From Liriodendron chinense (taxonomy: Eukaryota > Streptophyta > Magnoliopsida > Magnoliales > Magnoliaceae), in assembly GCA_003013855.2 (NCBI GenBank), contig ML058370.1, positions 1,364,001 through 1,428,000 of the forward strand: a stretch of DNA of 64,000 nucleotides, written 5' to 3'. The position numbers were made by a program, and so were the translations under genes. Positions 46,961 through 60,066 of this stretch are shown piece after piece. Positions within the stretch are counted from its first letter, which is position 1. Each line of letters opens with the position of its first letter. The notes beneath the pieces are model-generated. The model worked only from the letters and a program-made list of their open reading frames with translations, was not told where the DNA came from and ran no database searches.

Positions 46961-47719
46961 TTTCAACCCGAGTCGACTCGCTGAGCCAACTCATATTCTG
47001 GTGTGGGCTTATGTGGAGCCTATAGTTCATCATAGGTGAGTGATTCATCTCACGTAACTTTCTGTGTTGATTTCCTTTAGTGTTATTTCCTACTTACGTT
47101 GAAATTCTAAATTATTCTTCCCTAACTAAGTTTTAGGCATGCTTTAATATTTTCTTCCTTAGTATGGGATCCTAGGTATGGGATTTATCTCTACAAATTC
47201 CTCTTCAATTAGGTCGTTAATGTGCTTATGTGCCTTCTATTATATTAGATCCTAGATAAGGGATCCATCCATCTTCTATCTCTGTTCTTAAAGTTCACTT
47301 GCCAATTATCTTTTTAAATTAATTTTCTTAAAGTTCTCCTTTTTAATGCACATGTCAAATTTCTACAACAATTCGATTTAAGTTTCTTATATGTGATGTC
47401 ACCAACATGCAACCCTAGATACACATAGTATTTTCAAGATTCCACGTGATGTCATTCTCAAGCTTCCTGATAAACAACCACTTAGGATTAGATAATATAT
47501 AATACATAACTCTTGGAACAATCTTAGCTCGTCAACACAATAAACCTTACACGACGATCTTCTCAAATTCCTCTATTGACAATAACTAAGGCAAGATAAA
47601 GAATTTCCTAATGAAGTTAATGCATGCATAGTGTGAATTGATTGAATTATGATATGCATTATATGCTTGAAGAGTGCTTCCATAACTCATGACATACGCA
47701 TTCATTATACACTGCGACA

Positions 47720-48003
47720 GAACAGGAGAGTGGTTGATTTGACTCCTGGCGTGCATGGTTGATTTGCCGCCTCGCTGTACCGGTTAGGTGAGCATGGTTG
47801 ATTTGCGACAGGTTCCTAATGTTCAGTGGCAGCGAGTTCTGGTCATTCCACTTATTGAGCATGGTTGATTTGCTCGGTTGGATCAGTGGTACATGGTTGA
47901 TTTGCCCACTGGCGTGCATGGTTGATTTGTCGCCTCGCTGTACCGATTAGGTGAGCATGGTTGATTTGCAACAGGTTCCTAATGTTCAGTGGCAGCGAGT
48001 TCC
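47720..48003. repeat. Minisatellite in LTR: GCATGGTTGATTTG units
   Basis: TGGTTGATTTG occurs seven times. A larger unit of about 90 bp, including 'cgcctcgctgtaccg' and 'ttcctaatgttcagtggc', occurs at 47748-47840 and again at 47910-48003. The array lies 500-780 bp before the LTR end, just upstream of a splice-acceptor-like stretch 'ttttgcaggttttcag'. Confidence 0.92.
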
Positions 48004-48502
48004 TAGACGTTTATTGCTCTCACACGTATCATGACATACATGACATTATGATAATCATGTTCTATTGATAATAAATCATAAAGTATATCAATCATAACCT
48101 TATCCTTGTATATTTCGTACAACTCTATCCGTTCATGATTCACGTCCTATCTTTTATTAACTGGAATATTACCTGTGATGGAAATGACCTCACTGGGCTT
48201 TTAGCTCACCAAAATCACCACAGTTTTGCAGGTTTTCAGGAAGGAAAAGATGTAGACAGAGCAGAGTATTCAGAAGCTCACATATCACACGAGCGTCGAA
48301 TGTAATCGATTTGTATTAGTTTTATAAAATTCGATGCAATAAGATATTAGTGGAAAAAAAACTTTATATTTGGGATTTATTTTAGTTATGCGATGTGTGG
48401 AATGGAATTTCAAGGAATCTATGCTCGAATTTTAAATTCACACCCTGGAACTCGGGCCTTGGGTTATTGTACTCGGGTTTCGAATTTCAGGGCGTGACAG
48501 TT

Positions 48503-48513
48503 TGGTATCAGAG
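48503..48513 (+). promoter_or_regulatory. Primer binding site, initiator-Met tRNA
   Basis: TGGTATCAGAG, complementary to the 3' end of initiator-methionine tRNA, starts four bases after the LTR-terminal CA at 48499. This is the standard priming site of many plant Gypsy elements. Confidence 0.85.
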
Positions 48514-49052
48514 AGAGATTTCGAGAATTCCAAAGTGCCTAGGGTTAGGGCTAGCACCTAAGAAAATTCAAGTAGGGTCTGTAGATGAACATAGGAAAGT
48601 GTGGTAGAAAATCGGATAATAGGATAGTTTATAGACTCATAAGAATGGGTGCGCTATGTATGATTTTGTTGCGATTGTACTTACTGTCTGTTTTTGTTTT
48701 TATTAATGATTGTTTTGGTTGTAAGGTTGTCAATTGCTTGATCCTACATAAGTTGTTGGTGTACTGCGACCTTTGTTTTGCTAGCGTCATTGCTTGTAGG
48801 GTCATGTCTGTAATGTTGAGGTTAGGGTGTCTGTTGGTTTCGGCTGTAATGTTTCTTTTGTTTGGACTATTCGTTTTGCTTGCTTCATTGCTAGTACTAT
48901 TATTGATTGCTTAGCTTGTGATGGTTTCATTGCTTGAATGTTTTGTTGATTTTCTTGCCCTTTCACTGGTAGCATACGGTTAGGCACAGTAGAGTGTAAA
49001 ATAAAAATTAGGACGCGTGAGTATTTCGAATCTCAAGGACGAGATTCCTATA

Positions 49053-49063
49053 AGGGGGTAGAT
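49053..49063 (+). promoter_or_regulatory. Polypurine tract region
   Basis: AAGGGGGTAGA immediately precedes TGTAAGAACC, as expected for the plus-strand primer next to a 3' LTR. Confidence 0.7.
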
Positions 49064-49095
49064 TGTAAGAACCCACATCCTTGTTAGCAAGCATA

Positions 49096-49248
49096 GAGTT
49101 TTCAAAGACCTTAAAAAGTGTTAGAATGCGTATAAAAGTATATACGTGTGTGTGTGCGTGTGAACAACACAGCCCATAATTAAAAATTTTCACGTGTGAA
49201 CATGCACTCGTGTACTTACTCGTGCGCCCAAATTTTTGAGGTATTACA
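49096..49248 (-). repeat. Right partner of 153-bp inverted repeat
   Basis: Reverse complement of 45153-45305, joined directly to the truncated 3' LTR start and ending ...GTATTACA. It is followed by a CT microsatellite. Confidence 0.9.
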
Positions 49249-49298
49249 TGATCTCTCTCTCTCTCTCTCTCTCCCCCCCCCCCTCCCTTTTCTCTCTC

Positions 49299-49345
<47 letters not shown>
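49249..49345. repeat. CT-rich microsatellite with poly-C interruption
   Basis: (CT)n at about 49251-49272 is followed by a short C9 run, a T-rich gap and another (CT)n at about 49303-49345. Confidence 0.93.
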
Positions 49346-49348
<3 letters not shown>

Positions 49349-51909
49349 TGAAAAACGGAATGAGAGGGCGAAGGGGTCTTCTTATAGCCGCTGGTTGATA
49401 GTTCGTATGTGTACAACTAATTTGGAGTCTGTCGGTCAAACCGATAGGTATTGTCGATCGAACCAACTAATTTGGTTGATAGTTCGTATGTGCACATGCA
49501 TCATGATCATGGACCCCACTTTTAATGGAGCAAACCCATGCCAAAGTGGGCCCCACACATTTGTATTTGGGCCAGTGTGTGGGCCCCACATGCTATTCAC
49601 CAGGGATAGTTGAGTGGACCCCGCATGTTACCCTTATGGTTCAGTCAAGTAGGCCCCACCATGAAATTAAAAGATTACATCACATATTTGTATTATAATT
49701 TTAATTTCTAATTTATTCTTGATTTATGTGTAGATTTCTAATAAAAAGACATCTCAAGATTTGACGGGCTCTAAATGTGATAAATATATCCTACAAGTGG
49801 GCCCCACTATTCGATATGTTAATAAATGATATATAATATGTAGATGTACATATCCATTGGAGTATTTTTTTTTTCAAAATTACAAGTATATGCTATATTA
49901 ATCTAACTGATGTTAATACCAAAATGGAGGCCCACATATGTTAGAAAATTTCATTATGAGCGTGTGGACACCCCACCTAAATCATAAAGACACTATTCTT
50001 GAACTAAATGGCAAATCCTCAATAAAAACTCACCTAGCCCCCCTTAATCAACGTTGGACGGTCGAAAAAAATTTAGAAGTAGAACCCCTGACTCATCCCC
50101 AATAAGATTAATAGACCCGATCTAAAAATTTTCAACTCTTAGTCTCGTGATAGGAGCACTTAGGTAACTATATCTAGAACTTACTATCCTACCACATTCT
50201 AATAAAACCACACCTGTCTATCAAAAGAACCCTTGAAAACCCATTAAACAAAGATACTCAGGCAAAAAGCCCTCCCGAAGAGGGTAAAAGGATCAGATCC
50301 TCTGATCCCTAATTGTAAAAGTGGAAGAACCACAAAAGAACCAAAGAGGAGGAAGGGGAATATTAATGTTAGCCCGAAATAAGAGAAAGAAAATCATCAA
50401 CCAGTCACTGGCTGATGAACACTTGGCCCCCCTTTCGGCCAACCTTGGATTTAGATGATCTCTGATGGATCTTGCATGGCAACTTTTTTTCCAAATGTTT
50501 ATCATCAGCCAATCATTAATAGACGATTTTTTTCCTATAAATTTGACCCTTAGCCTTTGGTCTAGAGGTAGTGGAGAGGCAACAAAAGACCCCGATAAGC
50601 CAAGCCAAGCCAACCTGCCCATCCAGAGGGGAAACCCTACCGTATAGGAGTTAAGAAAGCACCACACCTATATTTAGATTCTGCTCAATCCAAACCAGTT
50701 ATTAAAAGTCGACCTAAAAAAAAGTTAGCCAGTTCAAAGAGTAGAGTCAAATTTAGGGACGTCCAGCTATCCCTTTTGACAAAAAAAGGTGCCCTTTTTC
50801 TTTCTCACTTAAACACAAAACGTGGTCCATTCTATTGTATCAATTGCTACCATTTTTTCCTTTTCAACTATATTTATTTCTATTTATTCCTTTATTTATT
50901 CCACTTGTTTGTCCAGCGTCACTCGACTCGATAAAGTAAGGTTAGGCCTCTTCTTATTTATTCTCCTGCTTGATGATATACTTAAAATATCGACAGTTTA
51001 CACCCCTGAAATTATGATTTTTAGTGTCTTGTTTTGGCTTAATTTTATCTAATGACATAATATTGATGATTTTTACAGATATTAGAAGTTCATGTGAAAA
51101 TATGGAGAAGGCGCAAAAAGATGTACTTTTCTCATATCTGCAGTCCAGATGATGAGGCACACTTAGTGAATGGCTTGGATTTTACAGATGTTTGAGTCCT
51201 CTGACCAATACACCTCAGGAACTCACGGTTTGAATGCATGTGTTCGTAGCTATCCTCATTTCTCACTCAATCAGCCAGGAAAGATCAAACATGCACCCTT
51301 CATCAACGGACCACACCATCTTCTATCTTAATGGTTCAATCAACTAAGACATTTCCAATCTACAGCACATGCCAAATTGCCATCTAGCCATCGAGTGGAC
51401 CCCATTCTCAACGGTGTTGGACCTCACATTCAGCTCCACTACATGTTGTTTAGCAGCAGTTGGACCGTCTCAAATCCCCACCGTCCAAATTCCAACCTTC
51501 TCACACATGCAAAGCCATTCAAATTCTCAGCCATCCAAGCCACATCCAATGGCTTTCCATCTAGCATTTTAGCCACCATCCATTGTCCAGGGACATCACA
51601 CGTGCAGCAGGTCATACACTTCCAACCATCTCAAGCTGCATATCTCTCACTTGTGAAATCATCCAAAACAGCCTTCTAACGTGTGGATAATCTTGCCCAT
51701 CTCTCTTATCCAACGTCCGAAGCTGGACCCCAACACCAAATTCCAATCGCCCAGTTGCTAACCCATCTTGCACACGTGCCAAAAATTCTAGCCTTGAAGG
51801 ATCTCATCATACCGAACAACAACTGATCTCCTGCTATCCACATGAGCACCCAGTCTCTAGCTTCAAATTCTAGCACATCTAACTCTAGTGGACGTTCAGT
51901 TACAACCGT
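49346..51909. other. No gene recognised
   Basis: Includes GTGGGCCC-rich sequence at 49500-49680 similar in flavour to the array at 44.6-45.0 kb. A tRNA-A-box-like phrase 'tggtctagaggtagtgg' at about 50558 lacks a B box. No supported coding region. Confidence 0.4.
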
Positions 51910-54900
51910 TCATCTGTAGCGCCCCAAAATTTAACGCCCGAATATACCGCCCGAGCACGAATTTTCGAGCGCTACTAAGGTAATAATTACAAGAATACAA
52001 ATAATAGTAGCATTTTTTTTATAACTAAACCATATTCATACTCTTATTCCTACTTACATCATGAAATAAATTCTAAATGTTCATAATTCACAAACATGAC
52101 ACTGATATACTCATCAGATCCAACTACGATTCTATAACTTAAAACTAAATAGAATATCTAAAAATAAATAAAAGTTTCTTCATTAGAGTTGGCGTTCTCT
52201 TCCTCTTGGATTTCCACTATGTCCTCAACTTGTGCCTTGTCCTCAAATGATTCCATGTCACCTCCTGAACCTACAGTTCCCTAAAAAGGGTGAGCAAAAC
52301 AATGCCCAACGAGTAGGAGTACTTACTCCACTCCATAATATGAATCAAACATCCAAGTAAATAGATAAACAGAATCAAAACATAACTATTCATTTTGTAA
52401 GTTGTAGAATGCCATGCTCACACTTTTCCACCCCACAACAACACATTCATTAACACTAAACACACATCCCATAATGAATTCCCATGCAGCACGCATAAAT
52501 CAACTATATACGTGGCCTTTAATACAAGGTCTTTAGTCAGGTTTCACACAAGTAAATCAGCCATACGAGGCTACGCCTGAAAAATAATATCACAACCAAT
52601 CACAACCAGACAGGTGAGGTACATTCCGATCTTGATACAGTACGCCCGATCCTGACACGGGTCACATTCCTGACGAGACGCAATTGCTCTGATCCTGACA
52701 CGGTACGCCCGATCCTGACACGGGTCGCATTCTCAATGAGAAAACAATTGCCCCGATCCTGACATGGGTACGATCCGATCCCAACACGGGACGTATTCTC
52801 GACGGGACAACATACCATACTTGATGATTTTTCATATTCCAGTTCATCCAATGTATCCATACATAATTGTTCCATAGTCATTCCCATATCCATCCTATAT
52901 AAACTTAACCACACTTGGATAGTCATGGTTAAGAACCATTTACATACACTTACTCTGATTTAACTCCGTGGACTTCACCTCACCATAAACCGCTCTATAC
53001 ATAGGTCTATCATATATGATCATATAAACATGAACATGTGATAATGAGAATTTATTGCATCTTAATACAATTTAATGAATCATATAACATAAATATTTAA
53101 GAAACAAATCAAGTGCATATATATCAAGATGACAACAATGCATCCACATTATGAAACAAAGCATTTTGAGGGGTTTAAGAACTTTAAACTAAACTATAAC
53201 CATACATTCAAAGAAAATGGACAGGTGTTGTCCCCATAATTTTGCTTAATTTGACTATTTGGGAGGTCTGATGTGTACCAAATTTATTTTACAGTTTTAA
53301 GACTTGTTGGTCTAAGCATTGGACGGCTTAGATTGGGCAAAATATTTCCCAATGGGACCCAAAAGTTGGAGTCCAATCAGATTCAGATTCTGTTATTTTT
53401 CAGGGTGTCAATCCCATTATTTCAAGTGATGTGGGCCACCTAGAACCCCGTTTTGGCCCATATTTTTTTATGGTGAATCTCGCATAACCCAACAAACAGT
53501 GTGGACGAGGTGGATTTATCCAAAAGTTCACATGTGGGGCTCATAAGTGTCTGTTGTCCCCACTTTAAAATCTGCTCACCTTCAGATTTCTATTGTATTA
53601 CATTGTTTGCTATTTGAGACGGTTGGCCCACTTGGTTATCGAAACTTTCTGAAATTTAATTTCCAACCTCTTGACATAGTAATGTAACAAATGAGTGGTA
53701 TAGATTTGACAGAAAGCTTAAAGTGGGGCCCACGGATTACCCGCTTGTCCATGAGAGATAAATTCAGAAATTTCTGCATAATTGCAGAAAATTCAGCAAG
53801 ATAGTCCAATTTGTAGAAGTTGGTGTGGTCCGCTCGGGTCTCGGATTAAGCTGAAATTTGGTAGGCTATTAAAACACATAATGAAGTAAACTATGGTCAG
53901 AGTAGATATAGAAAAATACATCAGCGGTGGGGTCCACATGTGGACCCCCAACTGCTGCACGTCCGCCCCTTGCGTCAGCAGTCATGACGCTGCTGGACTG
54001 GCAGTGTCCTTGAGGTGTTGCCTGGTCCAGCAATCCATTATTTTATTTATTTATATATTTTCTTTTATATGTATCCACACAAGGTGAGGCCCATTAGGTT
54101 GAGATCCAATCCATCCATTGAATTATTCGAGCCTTTAGTCCACCCAATAAATTTGATTTTGTATATATCGAAAATTATAAAACAAAGATAGTGGTTTTAT
54201 TTTCTTTTTAATGGTTGGGTCTATTTCTCCCACCCTGGCCCACTTAAATATCAGATTCCTTTTAAATCTGGGCCCACAAGCAAACGTAAACTAAAATACA
54301 TGATGAATGGCATAGATTTAATCAAAGTAACGTAATTGATCTACTAAACAAAACACAAATGCGCAAATCAAACAATGATGTGGAGTGAGTATCTCCGTAG
54401 ACTCACCAATTGTCAATTCGATCCGAGATTTTGAAGATGAAAATAACAAATAAAACTAATCTTCGGCCCACTACAAAATACTACTCCCCTTCTCCCAATC
54501 AACGGTCATATGATGATGATGATGGATGGTAGGGATTTGAAATTGTTGGTGATGGATGTGATGGGATGGTTATTGTAAATGTAAAAGTGGTAAAATAGGA
54601 CTCTCTTACGAGAGTTTAAATAAAGTCCACTGACTTATAACATAAATATTTGTGGTGGAATTAGAAATAATATTCTGATGGTCCACCTAGTGATCCCCTC
54701 TTGGATCCAAGACGTTCATCATACAGAGGATTAACACAACAAGTAGTGGGTAAACTCTCGGGTCAAAGGGTCGATGGATGGACACATTAGGATCTATGTA
54801 AGAGTTAGCCTAAATGAACGCTATAGAATGAATGTGTAACATCTTAAAATCGGGCCCACCTTTCACAAATCTAAGACCATTATGACATTGGCTTCGAAAA

Positions 54901-56145
54901 ACTGACGAAGTGGTATGAATTTGGGAGAATTTGGTAGTGTCCACACCCACGATCTAATAAGGATACAAATGATGGTCTAAATTGTGGTAAACACCACAAC
55001 TTAAGGTGGTTAGTTTCCAAGGATAAGCTTGACCACTTTGAGGTGCGACTAAATCATGACCATTGAGTGTTGTGTGAAGTGGTCCACACCATTGGTTAAA
55101 ATGTCCATGGATTGAATAATGGACCGTTGGGTCGATGAATCTCTTACCAGTTTAAGAGTAATTGATAAAAAATGTAATAGACGGTGAACACACATTGGTT
55201 CAAGATTCTGAAAACATGGGGATGTGGGCCATCTTAGAAAACCTAAAATACACAAAATCTAGACACACACCGACATCCATACATAAAGATGGACAGTCCA
55301 CAACGAAGATAGAAATCTCTCCGTACCAAACTCCTAACCATATCCTAAAATTTAAATTTTGAATTGGTACGTCGCATCGAATGTGACTTCTGTATTTCTC
55401 AGTCTACATGGACATATCTAGGACCTTATGATGGAATCTAATCCAATAGGTCACCTAAGTATATGAAAAAGGTTGTCCATGAGTGATTTCACCTTGATTG
55501 GTGGTCCACATGGCCCTACACAGTAATTCTTTGATTAAATGGTCTTGAAAGATCATCCAGTTTTGAAATTTCACATGGACGGCTAAAATGCTGTGACAAA
55601 GGTGTGGAGAACATCCCACAGCTAATTGACTCACCAATTGAAATAAATCACAGGGGTTCACTTTTACCACTGGTTTGATGCTAGGACAAGTTTTAATGAC
55701 TTGATCGAAGTCCGATGAGAATTTCAACGGTCACGAAAGTTCTTCTAAGAACACTCTATGATTCCAATGGAACAAAACTCAGGTTTGATCAGTTCAATAG
55801 GCTACGGTGATCAAAATGAGGATGAATAGTCATGATAGAAAGATTTATGATTAGATCTGGATCGATCAGACTATATTATTGGATTCTACATGATTCAATA
55901 TATTATTCTATGGCTCAGATCAATTCCACAGATAATATAAATAATTTAAAATTAATTACTAAAGTTTATGTACATGAAATATGGTTTATAATTCCACTTT
56001 TCTACCCAATTATTCAATGAAAAACGTACATCAAACATGTTATCAACTTACACACATTAAATTATTATTATTTTAATTTCATAAATTCTAATTCAGGTTT
56101 TAAATTAAATAATAAATCATAAAAAATCACAGATATTACATCATC
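51910..56145 (-). mobile_element. Solo LTR (minus orientation), about 4.2 kb, 5-bp target duplication
   Basis: The sequence 51915-56140 starts TGTAGCGCCCC and ends ...GATATTACA, giving TG/CA termini. It is flanked by TCATC at 51910-51914 and 56141-56145. Orientation is inferred from internal order: the reverse complement starts TGTAATATCTG and later has a minisatellite, then a 'gagcaaaacaatgccc'-type segment, as in the LTR ending at 48499. No primer site, purine tract or coding region adjoins either end. An internal TGTAACATCTT at about 54836 could mean a nested LTR start, so this may be composite. Confidence 0.6.
52615..52805. repeat. Minisatellite in LTR: GATCCTGACACGG units
   Basis: About seven imperfect units built on CCGATCCTGACACGGG alternating with a 'cattctcgacgagac'-type segment. 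It lies 700-890 bp from the LTR 3' end, comparable to the array at 47.7-48.0 kb. Confidence 0.9.
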
Positions 56146-56512
56146 AATTGTCCAATATACATGTGCATTAAGCATCTTAAATAAAGAAAGAAAGAAAAAA
56201 AAGGAAAGAAAATAGAAAGAGAATGCTGCTGCTGGTTTGGAGTCTAAAAGAAAAGAGGAAACAAAGAGTTTCCATTTTGGGAATTTCAACCAAAAAAGGG
56301 ACTCCATACGCTATCCAAATTTGGGCCAGTTTGTGGGGCCCACCTTAATGATTTTGTGAAATCCGTTCTATCTACATCAAATATGAGCTCGATGTCGAAA
56401 AAACCCAAGTGGTTTTGTGTCGATCGGAGCTACGGATTGACCATGGTGGCCAAAACAATATAAACTGTCCACAACTTTCCTGATTTCCGCTGAATCAACT
56501 CTTGGATGGTCC
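56146..56512. other. Segment between two solo LTRs
   Basis: Contains an A-rich stretch (56180-56215) and GTGGGGCCCACC-type sequence. No gene. Confidence 0.45.
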
Positions 56513-59500
56513 AGGTGTGTAACCCCCCGGTTTTTGTTACTCGGGTGTTGAGCCCGAGTTCTGAAAACTCAGGTGTAAACATTCAAAGATGGCCCACTTT
56601 ACAGTATACATTTTTTTCTTTAAGTTGCAATGAAAGCAAATCAAGACATGCAATGTCCAATATATATTAAATTGTACAAGTGGCGCACATAGGGCTTACA
56701 CAAATCAAATGTCTCAAAATTTAGCTAATTTATAGAAATACAATAGAAATGAAACTATAGCTAACTTCAAGCTGTCAGGTTCATCCAACTCCTTATCCTT
56801 GCAACCTACATCAACTGATATGATTTGATAGCGTCAAAACGCTATCATACTGAGGTAAAAACCCTCTAAGATTACCAAGCATCATAATGATTAGGAACGG
56901 GTAATTCAAAGATAATCTATCACAAGATAAGCAAGGTATATAATTCAAAGAGACAACATAATCAAATGGAAACTATTGTACATGTGTAAATAAATCGCAT
57001 AAGTCACAATGCCACACATCATCTTATGTCTTTAGTCTTGATTAAATGCATGAATGCATGCACATGATCTTTAGCCTGGGGATACACATCCAGCTGACGA
57101 ATTTCAAACCGACAGTAACATGGCCCGTCACTAATGTTACTCGCAATGCAATGCACGTCATACAGAAAGTAATGTAGGCTCGTCACCAACATTACTCACA
57201 AATGTCATGTATGTATGATTAGCCAGCCTTTATTAGTTCAATTTATTAGACAAGCAATTAAAAACTCACGGTCACCATGGGGGTGTGCGCAACCCAAGCA
57301 TATGCCGACGGCTCGGGCATAGCATCCCAGAACACCATTCCCGGCGCATGAGACGTTCCACAGAATTTATTCTAGTACAAATTAACTAATTCAATTTCTA
57401 TGATACTCTACAAATAGAAGCCATTCATAAATTTCAATTAAATCTTATCAACCTATGTTTATCCCAAATTTTCCAACAAAATGATTTTCTTCCCAAACAA
57501 AGCCACTTAGGCAACAAGTCCATTTATGGACACCAACAAAAGCATATCTTCTCAACAAAACCCACTTGGGCATCAAGTCCATTTAAGGACAACATTAAAA
57601 AGGTTCTTCCCAACAAAAATCACGTACATATCTCCATATTCAAATAATCATCATTCTTAAATTATAAGTATGTAAAAGTGATATAATTTAATTAACCATA
57701 ATCATCAATTGAGATACGTCACCCACAAAAGTATGGTAGCAAGTGCAAATTCAATTCTCCACAACTAAAATCAAATTATAATAAATCTCTAATCATGGCA
57801 TATAATTAACATAAGATACAATAGCAGTTCAAGAATTTTACACCACTAAATATTAAAAGCCTACTATTAAAATGGAAGTAAGCTTGAAGGGTGAGAACCT
57901 CGCCTTGGGGTGTGGATCGCTCTCCTAGCTTGATTAAAATTTACAAAAGAATTCAAAACACTCAATCTTACTAATTTTAGTAGCTTAATTGAGCTTCCGA
58001 TTCAAGTCTTGAATCTGAATCTAATCCAACTCAATTTCAATCGATCTCCAAGTTCTAACTTGAAATCATCACCAAACCAATGTCTGACCAAAGAATTCCA
58101 TTACTAAGTATAGGGTTGAAACAAATAGTTACTTAATAGCAAACAAGATATAAAACTCCCTGTAACTCAGTTCAGGGAAGTTTGGCCGACTCAACTCTGG
58201 TCATCTAGGTATAAACACAAATCCACTCATCTAGGGGATCCAACTGAGGAACTAGGGCAATCCAGAGATACACGATAGAAATTGAGTTACTGCATTGCAA
58301 CAATCACACCCCAGATTAGATCAGACCCTCGATCGATTCCCATGGATGAAATGAAATCAGTACAGGGCCGAGTCGACACGGTTTGTAAATCAGATCTCTC
58401 TGTTGTAATTGATCAACCTGATTTCAATAAGATCCATCAACGAAGAAATGTCTGAATTCATCTACTGTCGAGAAGGAAACTGACCTCTAATGGCAGATCT
58501 ACAGGTGATAAATCTTTCTTCAAATTGATGCATCTGGACAACTTAGATCTAACCCAAAAACTTGTAGGAGGAAGAAAACAAAGTTATAACTTCATCTACA
58601 TGGTGATTTCGATGAAAGATAGAATCGGCCGGCGGAAACTCTCGAACAGCCGCTGGAAGATGAGGCCCACAACAATCGGACGGCCGCTATAGGGTTTCTT
58701 GCAAATAGAGAACTTCGAATGGATGGTCTAGATGGATTGTAGAAGGCTAAGATTTTCTGAATTTTAGGTGTAAAAAGAGAGAAAATTAGAAGGAGATCTT
58801 TATTTAAATGAGAGTGCTTTCAATCCTAATCTATGTACTCATCAATGGACGGTTCAGATTCTTCTAAAAGGGGCTTTTACAGTTTCTATGGACGATTGGG
58901 GTAAATGAAGGTGGGAGCACGCGGATTGCCAGCTTGACAACTTCGTTTTTGGAAAGGAAAGGTGAAAAATGTGACTTTGGCCGAAGATTTATTTTCAACT
59001 GATAGCCCCCAGCAAAGGAGGTCAACATGATTAGTTGTAGTACGTTGTGCTCGACCAAATGAACGGTTCAGATCCTCCAATGGTGGGCCATAATGATCAC
59101 AATTTTGAATTTACAAGGTTGCTGAAAACACAACATTTGTTTTAATAAGCTGACTTTGGCCTTGAATAGCATACACACTTGAAAGCATCCGTGGAGTCCA
59201 ATGCCTAGGATTTATTTAATAATATGCCCCGCATCATATGGTTGGTTTAGATCATCCGACTCGGCTCACCAAGTGGGCCACATAGTGGCCTAAAACGGAC
59301 AGTGGTCCGTCCGCTGCATTGCCCGTTCAGGCAGAAATTAAGAAAGGGAGAGAGAGAGATACCCTTTTTATGTATCTCACGTGTCAGCCCTTGCTGATCA
59401 GTTTTAGTCTTATAATGCCCATCACGTGCACAATGCATTAGTGCACATGCACCAGAAATGGGGCCCACGTTGATGTTCTTATGAAATCCACTCCGTCCAC

Positions 59501-60066
59501 TTGATTCACCACGATCCAACAGGACCCTTAACCAACATAAAGGCATATCCAAAGCTTAGGTGGGCCCCACTAAAGGAATTTGTGGGTTTAAATGTTCATT
59601 ATTAATAATCTAACTGTCAAATTGATTCCAAATCGATTCTCAATGGTTAAAAAGTCTCGATGACTTATTTGGTGCATGTCATATCAATTATTAACACTAA
59701 TGATCCTCTGTTATAACACAATGATGCTATTATTATCATTATTTAAAGTATTAACATTATTACTATTATTATGATTATTATTACCATTATTTAAATTCAC
59801 GTTGAAGGTTCCAACCTCAAATCGGAACCGTCTATTTCATGAATTTGCAATATTAAATATCATTATATAAAATATCTTTAATATAAATTTTAATTATTAT
59901 TATTATTATTACTAATTTGTAGAACTCACTCATAATTAACACCATACATAGTGATAGAGCCATGCTATCTAGAACTAATGTGGGGTCCACTGAAGATCAT
60001 TTAAATTATCAGGACACTCTAAGGTAACATGACCCAAGTACTGAAAGTACAGGGTGTTACAAGGTG
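56513..60066 (-). mobile_element. Solo LTR (minus orientation), 3544 bp, 5-bp target duplication
   Basis: 56518-60061 starts TGTAACCCCCCGG and ends GGGTGTTACA. Exact 5-bp flanks AGGTG are at 56513-56517 and 60062-60066. Read on the minus strand it starts TGTAACACCCTG and finishes with an 'aactcgggctcaacacccga' stretch. The latter resembles the end of the LTR at 48430-48499, supporting minus orientation. No PBS, PPT or internal region, hence a solo LTR formed by LTR-LTR recombination. A variable repeated segment ('gtaacatggcccgtcac', 'gtaatgtaggctcgtcac') lies at about 57105-57200. Confidence 0.8.

Larger units (their letters stand above)
44994..49095 (+). mobile_element. Gypsy-type LTR retrotransposon derivative without pol
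   Basis: A 32-bp sequence beginning TGTAAGAACCCACATCC occurs at 44994-45025 and again, identical, at 49064-49095. Near the right copy are the signals of an LTR element. A long LTR ends ...GGGCGTGACA at 48499. A Met-tRNA primer site is at 48503. A purine tract ends at 49063, just before the second TGTAAGAACC. The internal region, 48500-49063, is only 564 bp and encodes nothing recognisable, so gag and pol are deleted. The 3' LTR is cut off after 32 bp by an inverted segment. The 5' LTR may itself be composite: LTR-start-like TGTAATACCCC at 45153 (preceded by its own purine-tract-like sequence) and TGTAACATCC at 45533. Clade assignment (Tekay/Del-like) is from general resemblance only. Confidence 0.6.

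Noticed and set aside
46266..47025. Several long open frames rich in Ser/Leu/Phe or Arg/Lys/Glu
   Set aside because: They are translations of the GA-rich tract inside an LTR and have no domain content.
47720..48003. CRISPR-like array
   Set aside because: The repeats vary in spacing, lie inside a plant LTR, and the window is eukaryotic.
50550..50620. Second tRNA or SINE candidate (A-box-like phrase)
   Set aside because: No B-box-like sequence at the right distance and no cloverleaf.
52600..52926. 108-residue minus-strand frame with repeated RVRIGRTVS-like units
   Set aside because: It is a translation of the LTR minisatellite. Repetition is at the DNA level and no protein constraint is evident.
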